This document shows, in pieces, positions 7,828-17,387 of a DNA stretch of 64,000 bases. Each line of letters opens with the position of its first letter. Within the stretch, counting starts at the first letter, position 1. The notes under the pieces were generated by a model. That model ran no database searches, was not told the origin of the DNA, and saw only the letters and a program-made list of their open reading frames with translations. Where the stretch lies: positions 372,001-436,000 of the forward strand of contig JADJOC010000009.1 in the NCBI GenBank assembly GCA_016713965.1. The letters are read 5' to 3'. The DNA is from Chitinophagaceae bacterium (lineage in GTDB: Bacteria > Bacteroidota > Bacteroidia > Chitinophagales > Chitinophagaceae). The translations under genes were made by a program, and so were the position numbers.

Positions 7828-9216
7828 TTACAAACCATATTTATCCACCAGGTAAATGAAAGCAGCCATATTTGCTGCACCCAGGTGCAGCTCTCTCCTG
7901 CTTACATTTTCAAAAACATCTGTAGCCGCATGATGAACATCGAAATAGCGCTGGCTATCCGGGCTAAAGCCTGCAAGACCTGTTCCTAACTCTTTTAACG
8001 GGCCAATATCCACACCGCCGCTGCCCGGCTTCATTTCATATACACCATAATTATAAAATAAATCAATCCATTTTTCTACTTTACACATTTGGCCTTCTGT
8101 CATATCCAGTCTAAATGCTCTTGGTGTAAAACCACCTGCATCGCTTTCCAATGCAAATACAAGCTGTTCTTTATTAACCTTTGCCAGTTCCAGGTATTTT
8201 TTAGATCCCCTGCCCCCATTTTCTTCATTCATAAACATTACAGCACGGATAGTCCTTTTAGGTTGTATGCCATTTGCTTTTATTGCCCGTATTACTTCAA
8301 TGCTCTGCACTATACCAGCGCCATCATCCTGGGCACCTTCGGCCAGATCCCAGCTATCCAAATGCCCGCCAACAGTAATAATTTCCTGCGGCAATTCATT
8401 TCCCCGCAATTCACCAATTACATTGTAAGACAACACATCGGGTAACATATTACAATAGGTAAAAAAAGAAGCTCTTACAGATTGGTTTTTTAAACTTTTG
8501 CTAATAAAATTTGCATCGTTAGTGCTTATGGCCACTGCAGGTATTTTAGGAAAGCTATCATTGTATACCGTAGATCCTGTATGTGGAAAATTATCCGGGT
8601 TAATTGCCAGTGACCGAACCATCACACCAATGGCGCCATATTTGGCAGCCATCGCCGGGCCTCTTCCCCTTGATACCGCAGTTTCAGAATATCCATCAAA
8701 AGTATTGATATGGGCAGGGTTCATGGGAAAATTAAAAAATACAATTTTGTTTTTTAATTTTTTGCCTAATGCATTCAACTGTGCTATACTGTTCACTTCT
8801 ATTACTGATGCGTTAACACCTTTGGCCCCGGTACCAACTGAATTACCCAGGGCACACAAATTCAATGTAATTTTTTTCCCGTTTTCTAATGTGATAAACC
8901 CTTTCTCTTTTTTGCCCCTTACCCAATGCGGTACCATGCAAGGTTGCAGGTAAACTGTATCTGCCCCGGCTTCTCTAAGCATTTTTGCAGTGGCTTCCAC
9001 AGCTTTTTGCGCCTGTGGCGATCCGCTTAATCTCGGCCCAATTTTTTTACACAGGAAACGTAAATTCTCATAGGCTTCCCCGTTAGTTAATATTTCATCT
9101 GCCAGTTTCTTTATTACTATTGAATCAGCATTTTGTGCCCGGCTTGAAATTGATAGAAATAAAAAATAAAAAGTGAAAGCAATTTTTCCATAACAAATTT
9201 TTATCAGCACAAACAT
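7828..9216 (-). CDS. Secreted M28-family metallopeptidase with PA domain
   Basis: The 462-residue protein resembles carboxypeptidase Q-like M28 peptidases. A signal peptide ends near residue 27 (SSRAQ). A PA-like insert occupies about residues 130-260. The zinc-binding catalytic core shows HLDSWD, QDDGAG, the Glu-Glu pair in NEENGGRG, ESDAGG, and the final His in HHAATD, so all metal ligands are present. It probably cleaves peptides in the periplasm or outside the cell. It is transcribed away from bshA, with about 75 bases between the two starts. Confidence 0.92.
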   Translation of the reverse strand: MFVLIKICYGKIAFTFYFLFLSISSRAQNADSIVIKKLADEILTNGEAYENLRFLCKKIGPRLSGSPQAQKAVEATAKMLREAGADTVYLQPCMVPHWVRGKKEKGFITLENGKKITLNLCALGNSVGTGAKGVNASVIEVNSIAQLNALGKKLKNKIVFFNFPMNPAHINTFDGYSETAVSRGRGPAMAAKYGAIGVMVRSLAINPDNFPHTGSTVYNDSFPKIPAVAISTNDANFISKSLKNQSVRASFFTYCNMLPDVLSYNVIGELRGNELPQEIITVGGHLDSWDLAEGAQDDGAGIVQSIEVIRAIKANGIQPKRTIRAVMFMNEENGGRGSKKYLELAKVNKEQLVFALESDAGGFTPRAFRLDMTEGQMCKVEKWIDLFYNYGVYEMKPGSGGVDIGPLKELGTGLAGFSPDSQRYFDVHHAATDVFENVSRRELHLGAANMAAFIYLVDKYGL

Positions 9217-9290
9217 ACATATTTACTGCCATGCATTATTGTAAATCCATTCATAATTAATCAGTAAATTGCAAACTAATTGTAAGCTAT

Positions 9291-10451
9291 ATGAACATTG
9301 CGATTGTTTGCTATCCCACTTTTGGTGGCAGTGGTGTTTTAGCCACTGAATTAGGTAAAGCCCTGGCCGATAAAGGCCATAACATTCATTTTATTACCTA
9401 CCAGCAGCCTGTAAGGTTAAGCGGCTTTCATGCCAATATTTTTTATCATGAAGTACGTGTTCCCACTTATCCGCTATTCGATTTTCCTCCATACGAAACG
9501 GCATTATCCAGCAGCATGGTAGATGTGATTAATAACCATGATATCCAGCTATTGCATGTGCATTACGCTATTCCGCATGCCTCTGCTGCATACATGGCCA
9601 AACAAATTTTAGCCAAGCAGGGCAAAAAAATACCGGTGATTACTACTTTACATGGCACAGATATCACTTTAGTAGGCAGGGATAAAACTTATAGCCCTGT
9701 AGTAACTTTCTCCATGAATGAAAGTGATGCATTGACAGCGGTTTCAAAAAACCTGAGAGACGAAACTTATAAAAATTTCACTATAGATAAAGAAATAGAA
9801 GTCATTTATAATTTTGTAGATGTAAAACGTTTTCATAAAAAACCGGTTGATGCATTTAAAAAACTGATAGCTCCTAACGGTGAAAAAATTATTATTCATG
9901 CCAGTAATTTCAGGAAAGTAAAAAGGGTGGATGATGTGGTCAATACTTTTTTATTAATCAACCAGCAAATGCCTTCAAAATTATTGTTGCTGGGCGATGG
10001 CCCGGAAAGGCCGGTTGTAGAAAACATTTGCAGGGATTGTGTTTCTGCTGATAATATAAAATTTTTAGGCAAGCAGGAACAGATGGAAGACATTTTGCCC
10101 ATTGCAGATTTATTTTTATTGACCAGTGAATACGAAAGTTTTGGTCTTGCAGCTTTGGAGGCTATGGCTGCGGAAGTGCCTGTAGTATCAACTAATGCAG
10201 GCGGCCTGCCGGAAATTAATATTGACGGCTATTGCGGCTACATGTGCGATGTAGGCGACATAATTGGCATGAGTAATAAAGCCATAGAAATAGTAAAAGA
10301 TGAAAAAACTTTTTTACAATTTAAAGCCAATGCATTAACCCAGGCAAAAAAATATGATATAAAAAATATAGTGCCACTGTATGAAGCGCTGTATGAAAAT
10401 TTATTTAAAATTGCTAAAGCAATTTTGTTGAATTTATGTACCAGGCAGTAG
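9291..10451 (+). CDS. bshA: N-acetyl-alpha-D-glucosaminyl L-malate synthase
   Basis: The 386-residue GT4 glycosyltransferase catalyses the first step of bacillithiol synthesis, joining UDP-GlcNAc to L-malate. Diagnostic features are the N-terminal MNIAIVCYPTFGGSGVLATELG, the HVHYAIPHA segment, TTLHGTDITLVG, and the C-terminal nucleotide-sugar motif SEYESFGLAALEAMA with VPVVSTNAGGLPE. Length and motif order match characterised BshA proteins. bshB and bshC are not in this window, so the pathway genes are scattered. The last few residues are family-atypical and may reflect drift near the stop. Confidence 0.93.
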   Translation: MNIAIVCYPTFGGSGVLATELGKALADKGHNIHFITYQQPVRLSGFHANIFYHEVRVPTYPLFDFPPYETALSSSMVDVINNHDIQLLHVHYAIPHASAAYMAKQILAKQGKKIPVITTLHGTDITLVGRDKTYSPVVTFSMNESDALTAVSKNLRDETYKNFTIDKEIEVIYNFVDVKRFHKKPVDAFKKLIAPNGEKIIIHASNFRKVKRVDDVVNTFLLINQQMPSKLLLLGDGPERPVVENICRDCVSADNIKFLGKQEQMEDILPIADLFLLTSEYESFGLAALEAMAAEVPVVSTNAGGLPEINIDGYCGYMCDVGDIIGMSNKAIEIVKDEKTFLQFKANALTQAKKYDIKNIVPLYEALYENLFKIAKAILLNLCTRQ

Positions 10452-10466
10452 TATAATTATCAGCTT

Positions 10467-10518
10467 CATTGGCAGCCTGCCCCGTCCGAAGGCGGGGTCG
10501 CACTCTTGTACCACATAT
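10467..10518. repeat. Dispersed GC-hairpin repeat, family A copy 2
   Basis: This copy reads CCTGCCCCGTCCGAAGGCGGGG, then TCGCACTCTTGTAC. It is nearly identical to the copy at 31674-31730. Confidence 0.8.
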
Positions 10519-10540
10519 CATTATTGTAAAAACATTATAC

Positions 10541-10720
10541 ACATATCGCTCCTACGGAGCTAGTGCTCTTTTATACCATAGCCACTAACATGGTGCTTCG
10601 ACGAAGCAGGTGAAAAAAGCTCCCTAGGGGCGTAATATCAGTAGCCAAGGCAACAAAAAATTTTAGTTTGAGCTCCGTAGGAGCGGTATGTTTATAGCAA
10701 AACGCAATTAAAGATCAGTA
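10541..10720. repeat. Family B repeats (GCTCC-TA/CG-GGAGC palindromes)
   Basis: The gap after bshA holds CGCTCCTACGGAGCT at about 10547, AGCTCCCTAGGGGCGTAATATCAG at about 10619 and GAGCTCCGTAGGAGCGGTATG at about 10670. The same order of motifs occurs in the tandem array at 53634-53943. There is no open frame of note, so the whole 10452-10785 gap appears to be repeat-derived. Confidence 0.7.
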
Positions 10721-10785
10721 TGGGTATACCGCACAAGTGAGTGACACAACGATGTTTAATAGCAGTACAAAAGCTAAGTACAAAA

Positions 10786-10822
10786 ATCAATAAGCCAGGT
10801 TTAAAAAACCTGGCTTATTGAT
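10786..10822. terminator. Perfect 17-bp hairpin between convergent bshA and EnvC-like genes
   Basis: Bases 10786-10802 pair perfectly with 10806-10822 around AAA (stem core AAGCCAGGTTT). It lies 36 bases beyond the EnvC-like stop on the minus strand and can terminate in either direction. Confidence 0.78.
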
Positions 10823-10857
10823 TAACTATTATCTATCATCTTTTTATCAGTTATCTA

Positions 10858-12246
10858 TTATCTTCTCCTCAACCACGACTGCGGGTCAAAATCACTTTTT
10901 TCTGTACTCATAATCAAATCAACAGCACCAATACCATCGAAATTAGCCATCACTTTTCCAATGACCTGCCCCATTTTTACTGTTTGATTTTTTTGTACTG
11001 TAACACCGGATAAATTACTGTATGATGTAAAATAACGTCCATGCTGTATCATTACCACCTGCATATCTTCCACATTAAAAACGCTGCTTACCGTACCATC
11101 AAAAATCGCTTTTACTGATGCACCGATGTCGGTGCCTAAGGTTAAATACTTCTGATTAATTATAGTGCCACTGGGCAATTTATTATCCCCAAAATGCATT
11201 AAAACATATCCTTTATCTACCGGCCATGGCAATGAGCCTTTATTTTTTTCAAAGCTTGTATTTAAATTGATATTGTCTGCATTTAAAAGTACATTTTTAA
11301 CAGGTTCCTTTTTAGTAACCAGGGGCTTTATACTAGCCACCTCAGGTGTTTTTTTCGTAGTTATATTTGTATTAGGCTTTGCCGGGTTCGTTTTTGGCTT
11401 GTTTAAAGCTGCGAGGCGTTTAATTTCTTCCTGCTTCTTCTTTTCCTCAGCAGCCTTCTTTTTTTCTTCAGCCGCGGCTTTGGCAATAGCTTCTTTTTTA
11501 GCCTTGGCAATAGCTGCTGCAATAGCATTGCTTACCTTAGACATTTGGTTTTTCTTGGCTGCATACTGGGCATTTATCTGGCTTCCTTTTTTCTTCAACT
11601 CACCTAAAATCCTGTCCTGCTCTATTTTTTGTTTTTCGAGTGTTTGTAACTCTTTACTTTTATTATCTAAAACAAAATTTTTCTTTACCTTAACTCCTGT
11701 CGTTTCTTCTAATCTTTTTTTGCGCAATTCCTGTGTACGTAAAATATTTTCACCTTGCATTTCCCTGTACATGCGGTAACTTTTTAAATATGCCAGCCGT
11801 TTTAACGCGTCATTAAAATTTTTAGCAGAAAACAGGAAATTTAAAAAGTCATAATCGCTACGGTTTTTATAAGCATATATCATGCTTTTAGCATATTCCT
11901 GTTTGAGCGTATCGAGCATCCTGTCATACTTATTGATATCCCGCTGTATGGTATAAATATTATTATCTAATAAATTAATGTCTTTATTAATATTGTCAAT
12001 AACCTTATCCTGCAGGTTCATTTTATCAGTAGCCAATTTCCATGTTACAAAGCTCTCTTGAGTTTTTGCCCTGTTCTCTTTTAGTAATTTTTCCGTTTGC
12101 TCTATTTCCTTTTTTAATTGTAGCCGCTGTTTTTCCAACTCTTCACGAGATGCAGGCTGGGCTATGGCACTAAAAAATACTCCTGCAAATAATATTAAAA
12201 ATAAAAACCTTTTAACCATAAGATATAAGTTACTGGTATAAAACAA
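10858..12246 (-). CDS. EnvC-like murein hydrolase activator with degenerate LytM domain
   Basis: The protein has up to 462 residues. I prefer the internal ATG at 12219 because it puts a normal signal peptide (VKRFLFLILFAGVFFSAIAQ) at the start. Residues 30-260 form a long coiled coil rich in Lys, Glu and Gln, ending in a Lys/Ala/Glu-rich low-complexity stretch. The C-terminal 120 residues are a LytM/M23 domain, but the zinc ligands are missing: TLGTDIG lacks the His of HxGxD, YSNL replaces YxHL, and VDLIMSTE replaces HxHFE. As in EnvC and NlpD, this implies an activator of amidases rather than a hydrolase. It ends the ispF-dut-DUF4292 series. Confidence 0.88.
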   Translation of the reverse strand: MFYTSNLYLMVKRFLFLILFAGVFFSAIAQPASREELEKQRLQLKKEIEQTEKLLKENRAKTQESFVTWKLATDKMNLQDKVIDNINKDINLLDNNIYTIQRDINKYDRMLDTLKQEYAKSMIYAYKNRSDYDFLNFLFSAKNFNDALKRLAYLKSYRMYREMQGENILRTQELRKKRLEETTGVKVKKNFVLDNKSKELQTLEKQKIEQDRILGELKKKGSQINAQYAAKKNQMSKVSNAIAAAIAKAKKEAIAKAAAEEKKKAAEEKKKQEEIKRLAALNKPKTNPAKPNTNITTKKTPEVASIKPLVTKKEPVKNVLLNADNINLNTSFEKNKGSLPWPVDKGYVLMHFGDNKLPSGTIINQKYLTLGTDIGASVKAIFDGTVSSVFNVEDMQVVMIQHGRYFTSYSNLSGVTVQKNQTVKMGQVIGKVMANFDGIGAVDLIMSTEKSDFDPQSWLRRR

Positions 12247-12313
12247 AAATACAATACAACAGGTATAAATAGAGCAGGTATTAATTAAGGCTATTGTTAA
12301 TTATTATTAACAA

Positions 12314-13123
12314 TTATTTTTGTGTATAGTTTTTAGGTATGCTAAATGCTACGGATACATTCTTATTAAAATCATATTGCTTATATTTCATCTTAATATC
12401 AAGCTTATTTTTTTCTGATACAGTAATCTCCCTGAAAGTGGAAAAATTAAGATCATTTTTATTTTCAAATTCATCATAAGTAATATCGGCTGTCCTGCTT
12501 CTTGTTAAATTTATATCATCAAGTTTACTATGCAGTAATATATTTTTATCTGCCGATAATGTCAAAAGATGTTTAAAATGTTTTCCCAGCACTGTAATAA
12601 TAGTGCTGTTTTCAGTACGTTTATAAGCTATAACATTAGAATCTAAAAAAATAGGATTACCTACAAGAAGATCTTGTAAGGTGTAAAAATCGAAAGGGAT
12701 CTGGGAGATATCCTGTAAATAATCTATGGATCGCAGTGTAAATTTTTTCTCTCTTTTGTCCATTATAAAAACGCTGTCTTTTGTGATTAACATCCTGTAT
12801 ACTTCAAAATTTAAAATAGTAGCCGTTAAAGAAATCCAGATGGCACTATCTTTAACTATGCGCACAATTGCAGTTACATCAGGTTGCTTACCTTTAGCAT
12901 CTTCATAATCTACTTTTATTTTTGCATTAAATGTGTTAAAGGTAATGTAATGGCTTTTTAAATTATTCAAAGTTTTATTAACAAAAGCTGAAGAATCGTC
13001 TGTAGATTTAATAGTCAATGTATCCTTTGCCGATAGCGCCTTATTAATATGTTTAGTTGTTTTACAACTAAACATTGCAGCAGATAAAACTAAAGCTGCT
13101 ATTATAAAAAAAATACTTTTCAT
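12314..13123 (-). CDS. DUF4292 family lipoprotein
   Basis: The 269-residue protein begins with a signal peptide and lipobox LSAAMFSCK (Cys near residue 20). The remainder alternates beta strands (YITFNTFNAKIKVDYED, DSAIWISLTATILNFEVYRM, DSVFIMDKREKKFTLRSIDYL), as in the DUF4292 family, which resembles the LolA/LolB lipoprotein-carrier fold. A role in moving or sensing envelope lipoproteins has been inferred from the fold only. It lies upstream of the EnvC-like gene, an arrangement common in Bacteroidota, and the two are probably co-transcribed. Confidence 0.85.
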   Translation of the reverse strand: MKSIFFIIAALVLSAAMFSCKTTKHINKALSAKDTLTIKSTDDSSAFVNKTLNNLKSHYITFNTFNAKIKVDYEDAKGKQPDVTAIVRIVKDSAIWISLTATILNFEVYRMLITKDSVFIMDKREKKFTLRSIDYLQDISQIPFDFYTLQDLLVGNPIFLDSNVIAYKRTENSTIITVLGKHFKHLLTLSADKNILLHSKLDDINLTRSRTADITYDEFENKNDLNFSTFREITVSEKNKLDIKMKYKQYDFNKNVSVAFSIPKNYTQK

Positions 13124-13186
13124 ATGTTAAATTTGATGATCATTTTAATTTATTTAAAACTTTAATTATTGGAAGAAAGCCAATTA

Positions 13187-13630
13187 TTATTGTTGCCCTG
13201 TATGGCCAAATCCACCTGTACCCCTGCTACTGTTTTTTAATTCGCTTACTACAATTAAATGGCCTTTTTCCACTTTAGCAATTACCATCTGTGCTATCCG
13301 GTCACCATTATTAACTGCCTGCTCACTATCACTATGATTAATTAATATTACTTTTATCTCCCCGCGGTAGTCACTATCAATAGTACCTGGAGTATTAAGG
13401 CATGTAATACCTTGTTGTATTGCCAAACCGCTCCTGGGCCTTATTTGGGCTTCATATCCAGCAGGTAATTCAATAAATAACCCGGTAGGTATCAGCTGGC
13501 GTTCATTAGGTTGTAATATTACGGGAGCCAATAAAGCTGCCCTGATATCCATTCCTGCAGCACCTTCTGTAGCATAAGCAGGCAAAGGGTTGTCGGAGGT
13601 ATTTATTATATTAACAGGTACTGATTGCAT
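13187..13630 (-). CDS. dut: dUTP diphosphatase
   Basis: The 147-residue enzyme hydrolyses dUTP to dUMP and pyrophosphate, preventing uracil incorporation and supplying dTMP synthesis. The trimeric dUTPase motifs are present in order: AAGMDIRA (motif 1), RPRSGLAIQQGI (motif 2), GTIDSDYRGEIKV (motif 3), NGDRIAQMV (motif 4), and the C-terminal arm RGTGGFGHTG (motif 5). Length is standard. It lies between ispF and the DUF4292 gene on the same strand. Confidence 0.96.
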   Translation of the reverse strand: MQSVPVNIINTSDNPLPAYATEGAAGMDIRAALLAPVILQPNERQLIPTGLFIELPAGYEAQIRPRSGLAIQQGITCLNTPGTIDSDYRGEIKVILINHSDSEQAVNNGDRIAQMVIAKVEKGHLIVVSELKNSSRGTGGFGHTGQQ

Positions 13631-13700
13631 GTATAAGTGAAGTTAAGTGCCAAGAATATTAATCTGCCATAAAAATTCATTTAACAAAAAACTTGTTGGG

Positions 13701-14180
13701 TTATTTTTTTTGTAACAGCACGGCAGCATATGCCATTAATCCCTCCTCACGTCCTACAAAGCCCATTTGCTCAGTAGTAGTAGCTTTTATAGATATATCT
13801 GTTATGCCTATACGCAAAATACCTGCAATAGTTTCCTGCATTGCAGATACATATGGTTTTATTTTAGGGCTTTGCAAACAAAGTGTAGTATCAATATTTA
13901 CAATTTTATAATCTTTACTGTCAATTAAATCAAAAGTTTTTTTAAGCAAAATTTTGCTGTCAATATTTTTAAATTCATTGCCAGTATCCGGAAAATGGAC
14001 TCCGATATCGCCCAAACAAAGTGCGCCCAGCAATGCATCGCATATGGCATGTAATAACACATCAGCGTCACTATGCCCCAATGCTCCTTTATAATGAGGT
14101 ATTTTAACACCGCCTATCCATAGGTCTCTGCCTTCTACCATTTGATGAAAATCTACACCGTTGCCAATTCTAAATGACAT
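13701..14180 (-). CDS. ispF: 2-C-methyl-D-erythritol 2,4-cyclodiphosphate synthase
   Basis: The 159-residue enzyme of the MEP isoprenoid pathway closes CDP-ME-2-phosphate to the cyclodiphosphate. Metal and substrate motifs are visible: GNGVDFHQM (Asp and His), GHSDADVLLHAICDALLGA (His), DIGVHFPDTG, and the C-terminal ATTTEQMGFVGREEG. Length fits the family. It is the first gene of the leftward ispF-dut-DUF4292-EnvC-like run. A terminator separates it from porV upstream. Confidence 0.96.
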   Translation of the reverse strand: MSFRIGNGVDFHQMVEGRDLWIGGVKIPHYKGALGHSDADVLLHAICDALLGALCLGDIGVHFPDTGNEFKNIDSKILLKKTFDLIDSKDYKIVNIDTTLCLQSPKIKPYVSAMQETIAGILRIGITDISIKATTTEQMGFVGREEGLMAYAAVLLQKK

Positions 14181-14267
14181 CTGCTTTTTTTACAAATATC
14201 TGTAAAATTTAATTGGGAGTATTATAATAAATAAAGTAACAGCGACAACGCACTCTTTAAAAAAGCA

Positions 14268-14292
14268 AAGGCGCTTCTTAAAGAAGCGCCTT
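14268..14292 (-). terminator. Terminator of porV
   Basis: AAGGCGCTTC pairs with GAAGCGCCTT around TTAAA (10 bp, extendable). On the minus strand the stem is followed by a T-rich stretch ending in TTTTTT. It lies 24 bases beyond the porV stop. Confidence 0.85.
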
Positions 14293-14315
14293 ACTAAAAA
14301 AATATTCATAATTAT

Positions 14316-15464
14316 TTATTCTTTGATATCAACCAAATCAAACAATAAACTAAAACGTAAGGTATTAGATAATGGATTACGATTAACGCCATTACCTGCA
14401 GGTAAAAGATATGAAAAATTTAAGCCAAACATATTATATTTTAAACCTGCCCCTGCAGTAAAATATTTCCTGTTTCCTTTAGTTGGATTCTCATAAAAAT
14501 AACCTGTTCTTAGGGCAAACTGGTTATTATACCAGTACTCTGCCCCTACTGAAATTTGAAACTCTTTTAATTCTTCTGAAAACCCTCCCGGTGCATCTCC
14601 GAAAGAACTAAACCAGCTGCTTACCACACCTTTATTTCTATACGCTAATGAACCTGCTGTATCTCCAAATGCAGGAGGGGTAGGAACTAATAATTTATGA
14701 ACATCTAATCCAAAAGTCATTTTACTCGTTTCATCAAATACTTTTGTATAAGCAACCCCTAAACCTAAGTTTGCAGGTATAAAATCTTTTTGGGTAGCAT
14801 CACTGGTATAAGAAATTTTAGACCCCAAGTTGCTTAAAGTAGCCCCCCAGTTAAGCCCTTCACCATTTTCAGCAACACCATTATGAAAAAAATGTAAATC
14901 TGCTGCTACAGCTGAGGCCGCCTTATAATTAACGCCATTAATGTTGCCACTGGCAAGGCTGGAATTAATATAACGCAACGCTATTCCCATTGCATTTTTA
15001 TCAGATAATTTTCTTGAATACCCGGCATCAAAAGAAAATTCACGAGGCCGGAACGTACCCAATTCACTACCCAGGTTATCGGTAAATTGGATATTACCCA
15101 AACTAAAATATCTTAACGAAGCTGTAAGCGCCTGTTCCTCGTCTAATTTATAATATCCGCCTAAGGTAGCTAAATACACATCATTTAACCCTAAATCTTT
15201 TAGCCAGGGTGTATAAGTAACTCCTACACCGGCCTGGTTAATATTAAATGGAGTTTTTGCCAAATTCCAAAAGCCTGAATTAGCATCTGGAGCAGTGGCC
15301 ACACCTACATCGCCCATACCACCACTCCTGGCATCAGGTGAAATACGTAAAAAAGGAACTGCAGTGGTTACAACGTTAATTCGATCAGCCTGGGCCTTGG
15401 CTGTAGAAACAAAACCTGCTATTAATAATGTAAATGCAGTTAGTTTCAGGATTATTTTTTTCAT
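14316..15464 (-). CDS. porV: Type IX secretion outer-membrane protein PorV
   Basis: The 382-residue beta-barrel belongs to the FadL-like PorV (LptO) family, which shuttles type IX cargo from the translocon to the PorU attachment complex. A signal peptide ends near residue 24 (STAKAQ). The family hallmark VPFLRISPDARSGGMGDVGVA follows at residues 37-57, and amphipathic strands continue to the C-terminus with the usual final aromatic region (RFSLLFDLVDIKE). It is divergent from gldJ. In Flavobacterium the order is porV-porU-gldJ; here porU is absent between them. It has its own terminator. Confidence 0.93.
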   Translation of the reverse strand: MKKIILKLTAFTLLIAGFVSTAKAQADRINVVTTAVPFLRISPDARSGGMGDVGVATAPDANSGFWNLAKTPFNINQAGVGVTYTPWLKDLGLNDVYLATLGGYYKLDEEQALTASLRYFSLGNIQFTDNLGSELGTFRPREFSFDAGYSRKLSDKNAMGIALRYINSSLASGNINGVNYKAASAVAADLHFFHNGVAENGEGLNWGATLSNLGSKISYTSDATQKDFIPANLGLGVAYTKVFDETSKMTFGLDVHKLLVPTPPAFGDTAGSLAYRNKGVVSSWFSSFGDAPGGFSEELKEFQISVGAEYWYNNQFALRTGYFYENPTKGNRKYFTAGAGLKYNMFGLNFSYLLPAGNGVNRNPLSNTLRFSLLFDLVDIKE

Positions 15465-15797
15465 GCTTTTTTTGTCTTTTAGGTAGATTTACCCCAATAT
15501 GCGCTTCTTTTGATTATATTTATAATAATTGTAAAAATAATAGTTTTATCCTAATACACAAGTAAATGGACAAAATCTTGTTAAAATTTCATTTCCATAA
15601 TTGTTATCAGTAATCATGCCGTTATTAATAATACAATTTTTAACAGCTACGATATTAAATAAATTAACAATTTTATATCTAAAAAATAAAATGCCCGCCA
15701 TTCATTTCATATAAAAATAATTATATTGCATCCCATTATACGTTATTGTATAACACAATAATAAAAATCAACTTTCGTTAAATAATTTGCTAAACGA
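15465..15797. other. Divergent porV/gldJ promoter region
   Basis: This 333-base gap must contain both promoters. It is extremely AT-rich with no open frame and no dispersed repeat. I see no -33/-7 pair good enough to call. Confidence 0.5.
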
Positions 15798-17366
15798 ATG
15801 CACATGCAAAAAACTTTTTCAGGTAAAACTCTCATCATTCTGGCCGCGGCCGCTTTTACTATAACTTCATCTTCCTGCAGCCTGTTTAAGAAAAAAGCAG
15901 AAAAATCTTCAGCTACGGGATGGGGTTATGATGATAAAAATATGGGTAATTTTCATGTGGCTAAAGTGAAATATCCAAAGGCCGGCCCCGGTTTAGTATT
16001 TGTACCGGGCGGTACTTTTACAATGGGTGCAAAAGATGAAGACGTGATGGGTGACTGGAACAATGTTCCCCGCAGGATAACCGTACCATCATTTTTTATT
16101 GATGAAACAGAAGTAGCGAATGTTCATTACCGTGAGTATCTGTACTGGTTAGAAAATACTTTCAGCAATGACACTGCAATTATGAATAAGGCTTTGCCGG
16201 ATACACTGGTATGGCGTGAAGAATTAGCATATAATGAACCTTATGTAGAATATTACTTCCGCTATCCATCTTATAATTTCTATCCTGTAGTAGGTGTAAG
16301 CTGGCAACAGGCGCATGATTTCTGTATTTGGAGAACAGACCGTGTAAATGAACTAAACCTTATACAAAAAGGATACCTTAAAAAAGATGCTGCAAAAAGA
16401 GAAATGAATGGTGGTGGTGCCGAAGGATCATTTAATACAGAAACATATTTGATGAACCCCGAGCTTATACCGGGCAGGTCGAAACCTAACAAGAATGCAT
16501 TAAAGGATGTGAATGGAAGGCCGAGAACAAGTGTAAGAATGGAAGACGGTATTTTAAATATGGGATACCGCCTACCAACAGAAGCTGAGTGGGAATATGC
16601 AGCATATGGCATTTTAGATCAAAACCCATCTCCCCGTAAAAAAGAAGGTAAGCCGGGTGAGGAATTGATTTCCAACCAACAAATCTATTCATGGGCCCAT
16701 AACCCTAATGGATTAAGGGATAACAGGCGTGGCAGCTGGCAAGGTAAATTTTTAGCTAACTTTAAACGTGGTAGTGGTGATAATATGGGTGTTGCTGGGG
16801 GCTTGAATGACCGAGCAGCTATTCCGGGTAATACAAAATCATTTTATCCCAATGCTTATGGTATATATAATATGAGTGGTAATGTTAGTGAGTGGGTGTT
16901 GGATGTATACAGGCCAATGACCCCTACAGATGCCCAGGACTTTAACTATTTCAGGGGTAATAAATTTCAGAAATATTATAAAAATGCCTCTGGTGAATAT
17001 GAAAGGGACAGCCTTGGCAGGTTGAAAAAAACTGATATTTCTGATGATGAAGTTAAAGACCGCAGAAACTATCAGCGCAATAATGTTATTAACTACCTGG
17101 ATGGTGACTCTGCAAGCGGTGTTACTTACGGGTATGGCATTTCATCTTTAATAAGCGACGAATCGAGGGTAATTAAAGGTGGTAGTTGGAATGACAGGGC
17201 TTATTGGTTATCTCCCGGTGCCCGCCGTTTTTTAGAGCAATACCAGGCAGCCAGCACTGTAGGTTTCCGTTGTGCACAAACTTACCTTGGCCCCCCTGAA
17301 GGACCAGGATTTAAAGAAGGAAATATCTTTGGTAAAAGAAAACAGAATTCCAGAAAGAGAAGATAA
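15798..17366 (+). CDS. gldJ: Gliding motility lipoprotein GldJ
   Basis: The 522-residue outer-membrane lipoprotein has a signal peptide and lipobox ending in Cys near residue 28 (TSSSCSLFKKK). The mature start SSATGWGYDDKNMGNF matches GldJ. A formylglycine-generating-enzyme-like (SUMF1) domain follows: GLVFVPGGTFTMGAKDEDVMGD, the DETEVANVHYREYLYW segment, GVSWQQAHDFCIWR, YRLPTEAEWEYAAYG, NMSGNVSEWVLDVY and the terminal GGSWNDRAYWLSPGARRF with VGFRCAQ. GldJ is required for gliding and type IX secretion and stabilises GldK. Adjacent porV favours GldJ over GldK. A terminator follows. Confidence 0.93.
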   Translation: MHMQKTFSGKTLIILAAAAFTITSSSCSLFKKKAEKSSATGWGYDDKNMGNFHVAKVKYPKAGPGLVFVPGGTFTMGAKDEDVMGDWNNVPRRITVPSFFIDETEVANVHYREYLYWLENTFSNDTAIMNKALPDTLVWREELAYNEPYVEYYFRYPSYNFYPVVGVSWQQAHDFCIWRTDRVNELNLIQKGYLKKDAAKREMNGGGAEGSFNTETYLMNPELIPGRSKPNKNALKDVNGRPRTSVRMEDGILNMGYRLPTEAEWEYAAYGILDQNPSPRKKEGKPGEELISNQQIYSWAHNPNGLRDNRRGSWQGKFLANFKRGSGDNMGVAGGLNDRAAIPGNTKSFYPNAYGIYNMSGNVSEWVLDVYRPMTPTDAQDFNYFRGNKFQKYYKNASGEYERDSLGRLKKTDISDDEVKDRRNYQRNNVINYLDGDSASGVTYGYGISSLISDESRVIKGGSWNDRAYWLSPGARRFLEQYQAASTVGFRCAQTYLGPPEGPGFKEGNIFGKRKQNSRKRR

Positions 17367-17387
17367 TAGTTTTAATTAAGCAGGTAC

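Noticed and set aside
11165..11779. 204-residue plus-strand frame within the EnvC-like gene
   Set aside because: It is an antisense shadow of the Lys/Ala-rich coiled coil; the Phe/Ala-rich translation is a by-product of that composition.
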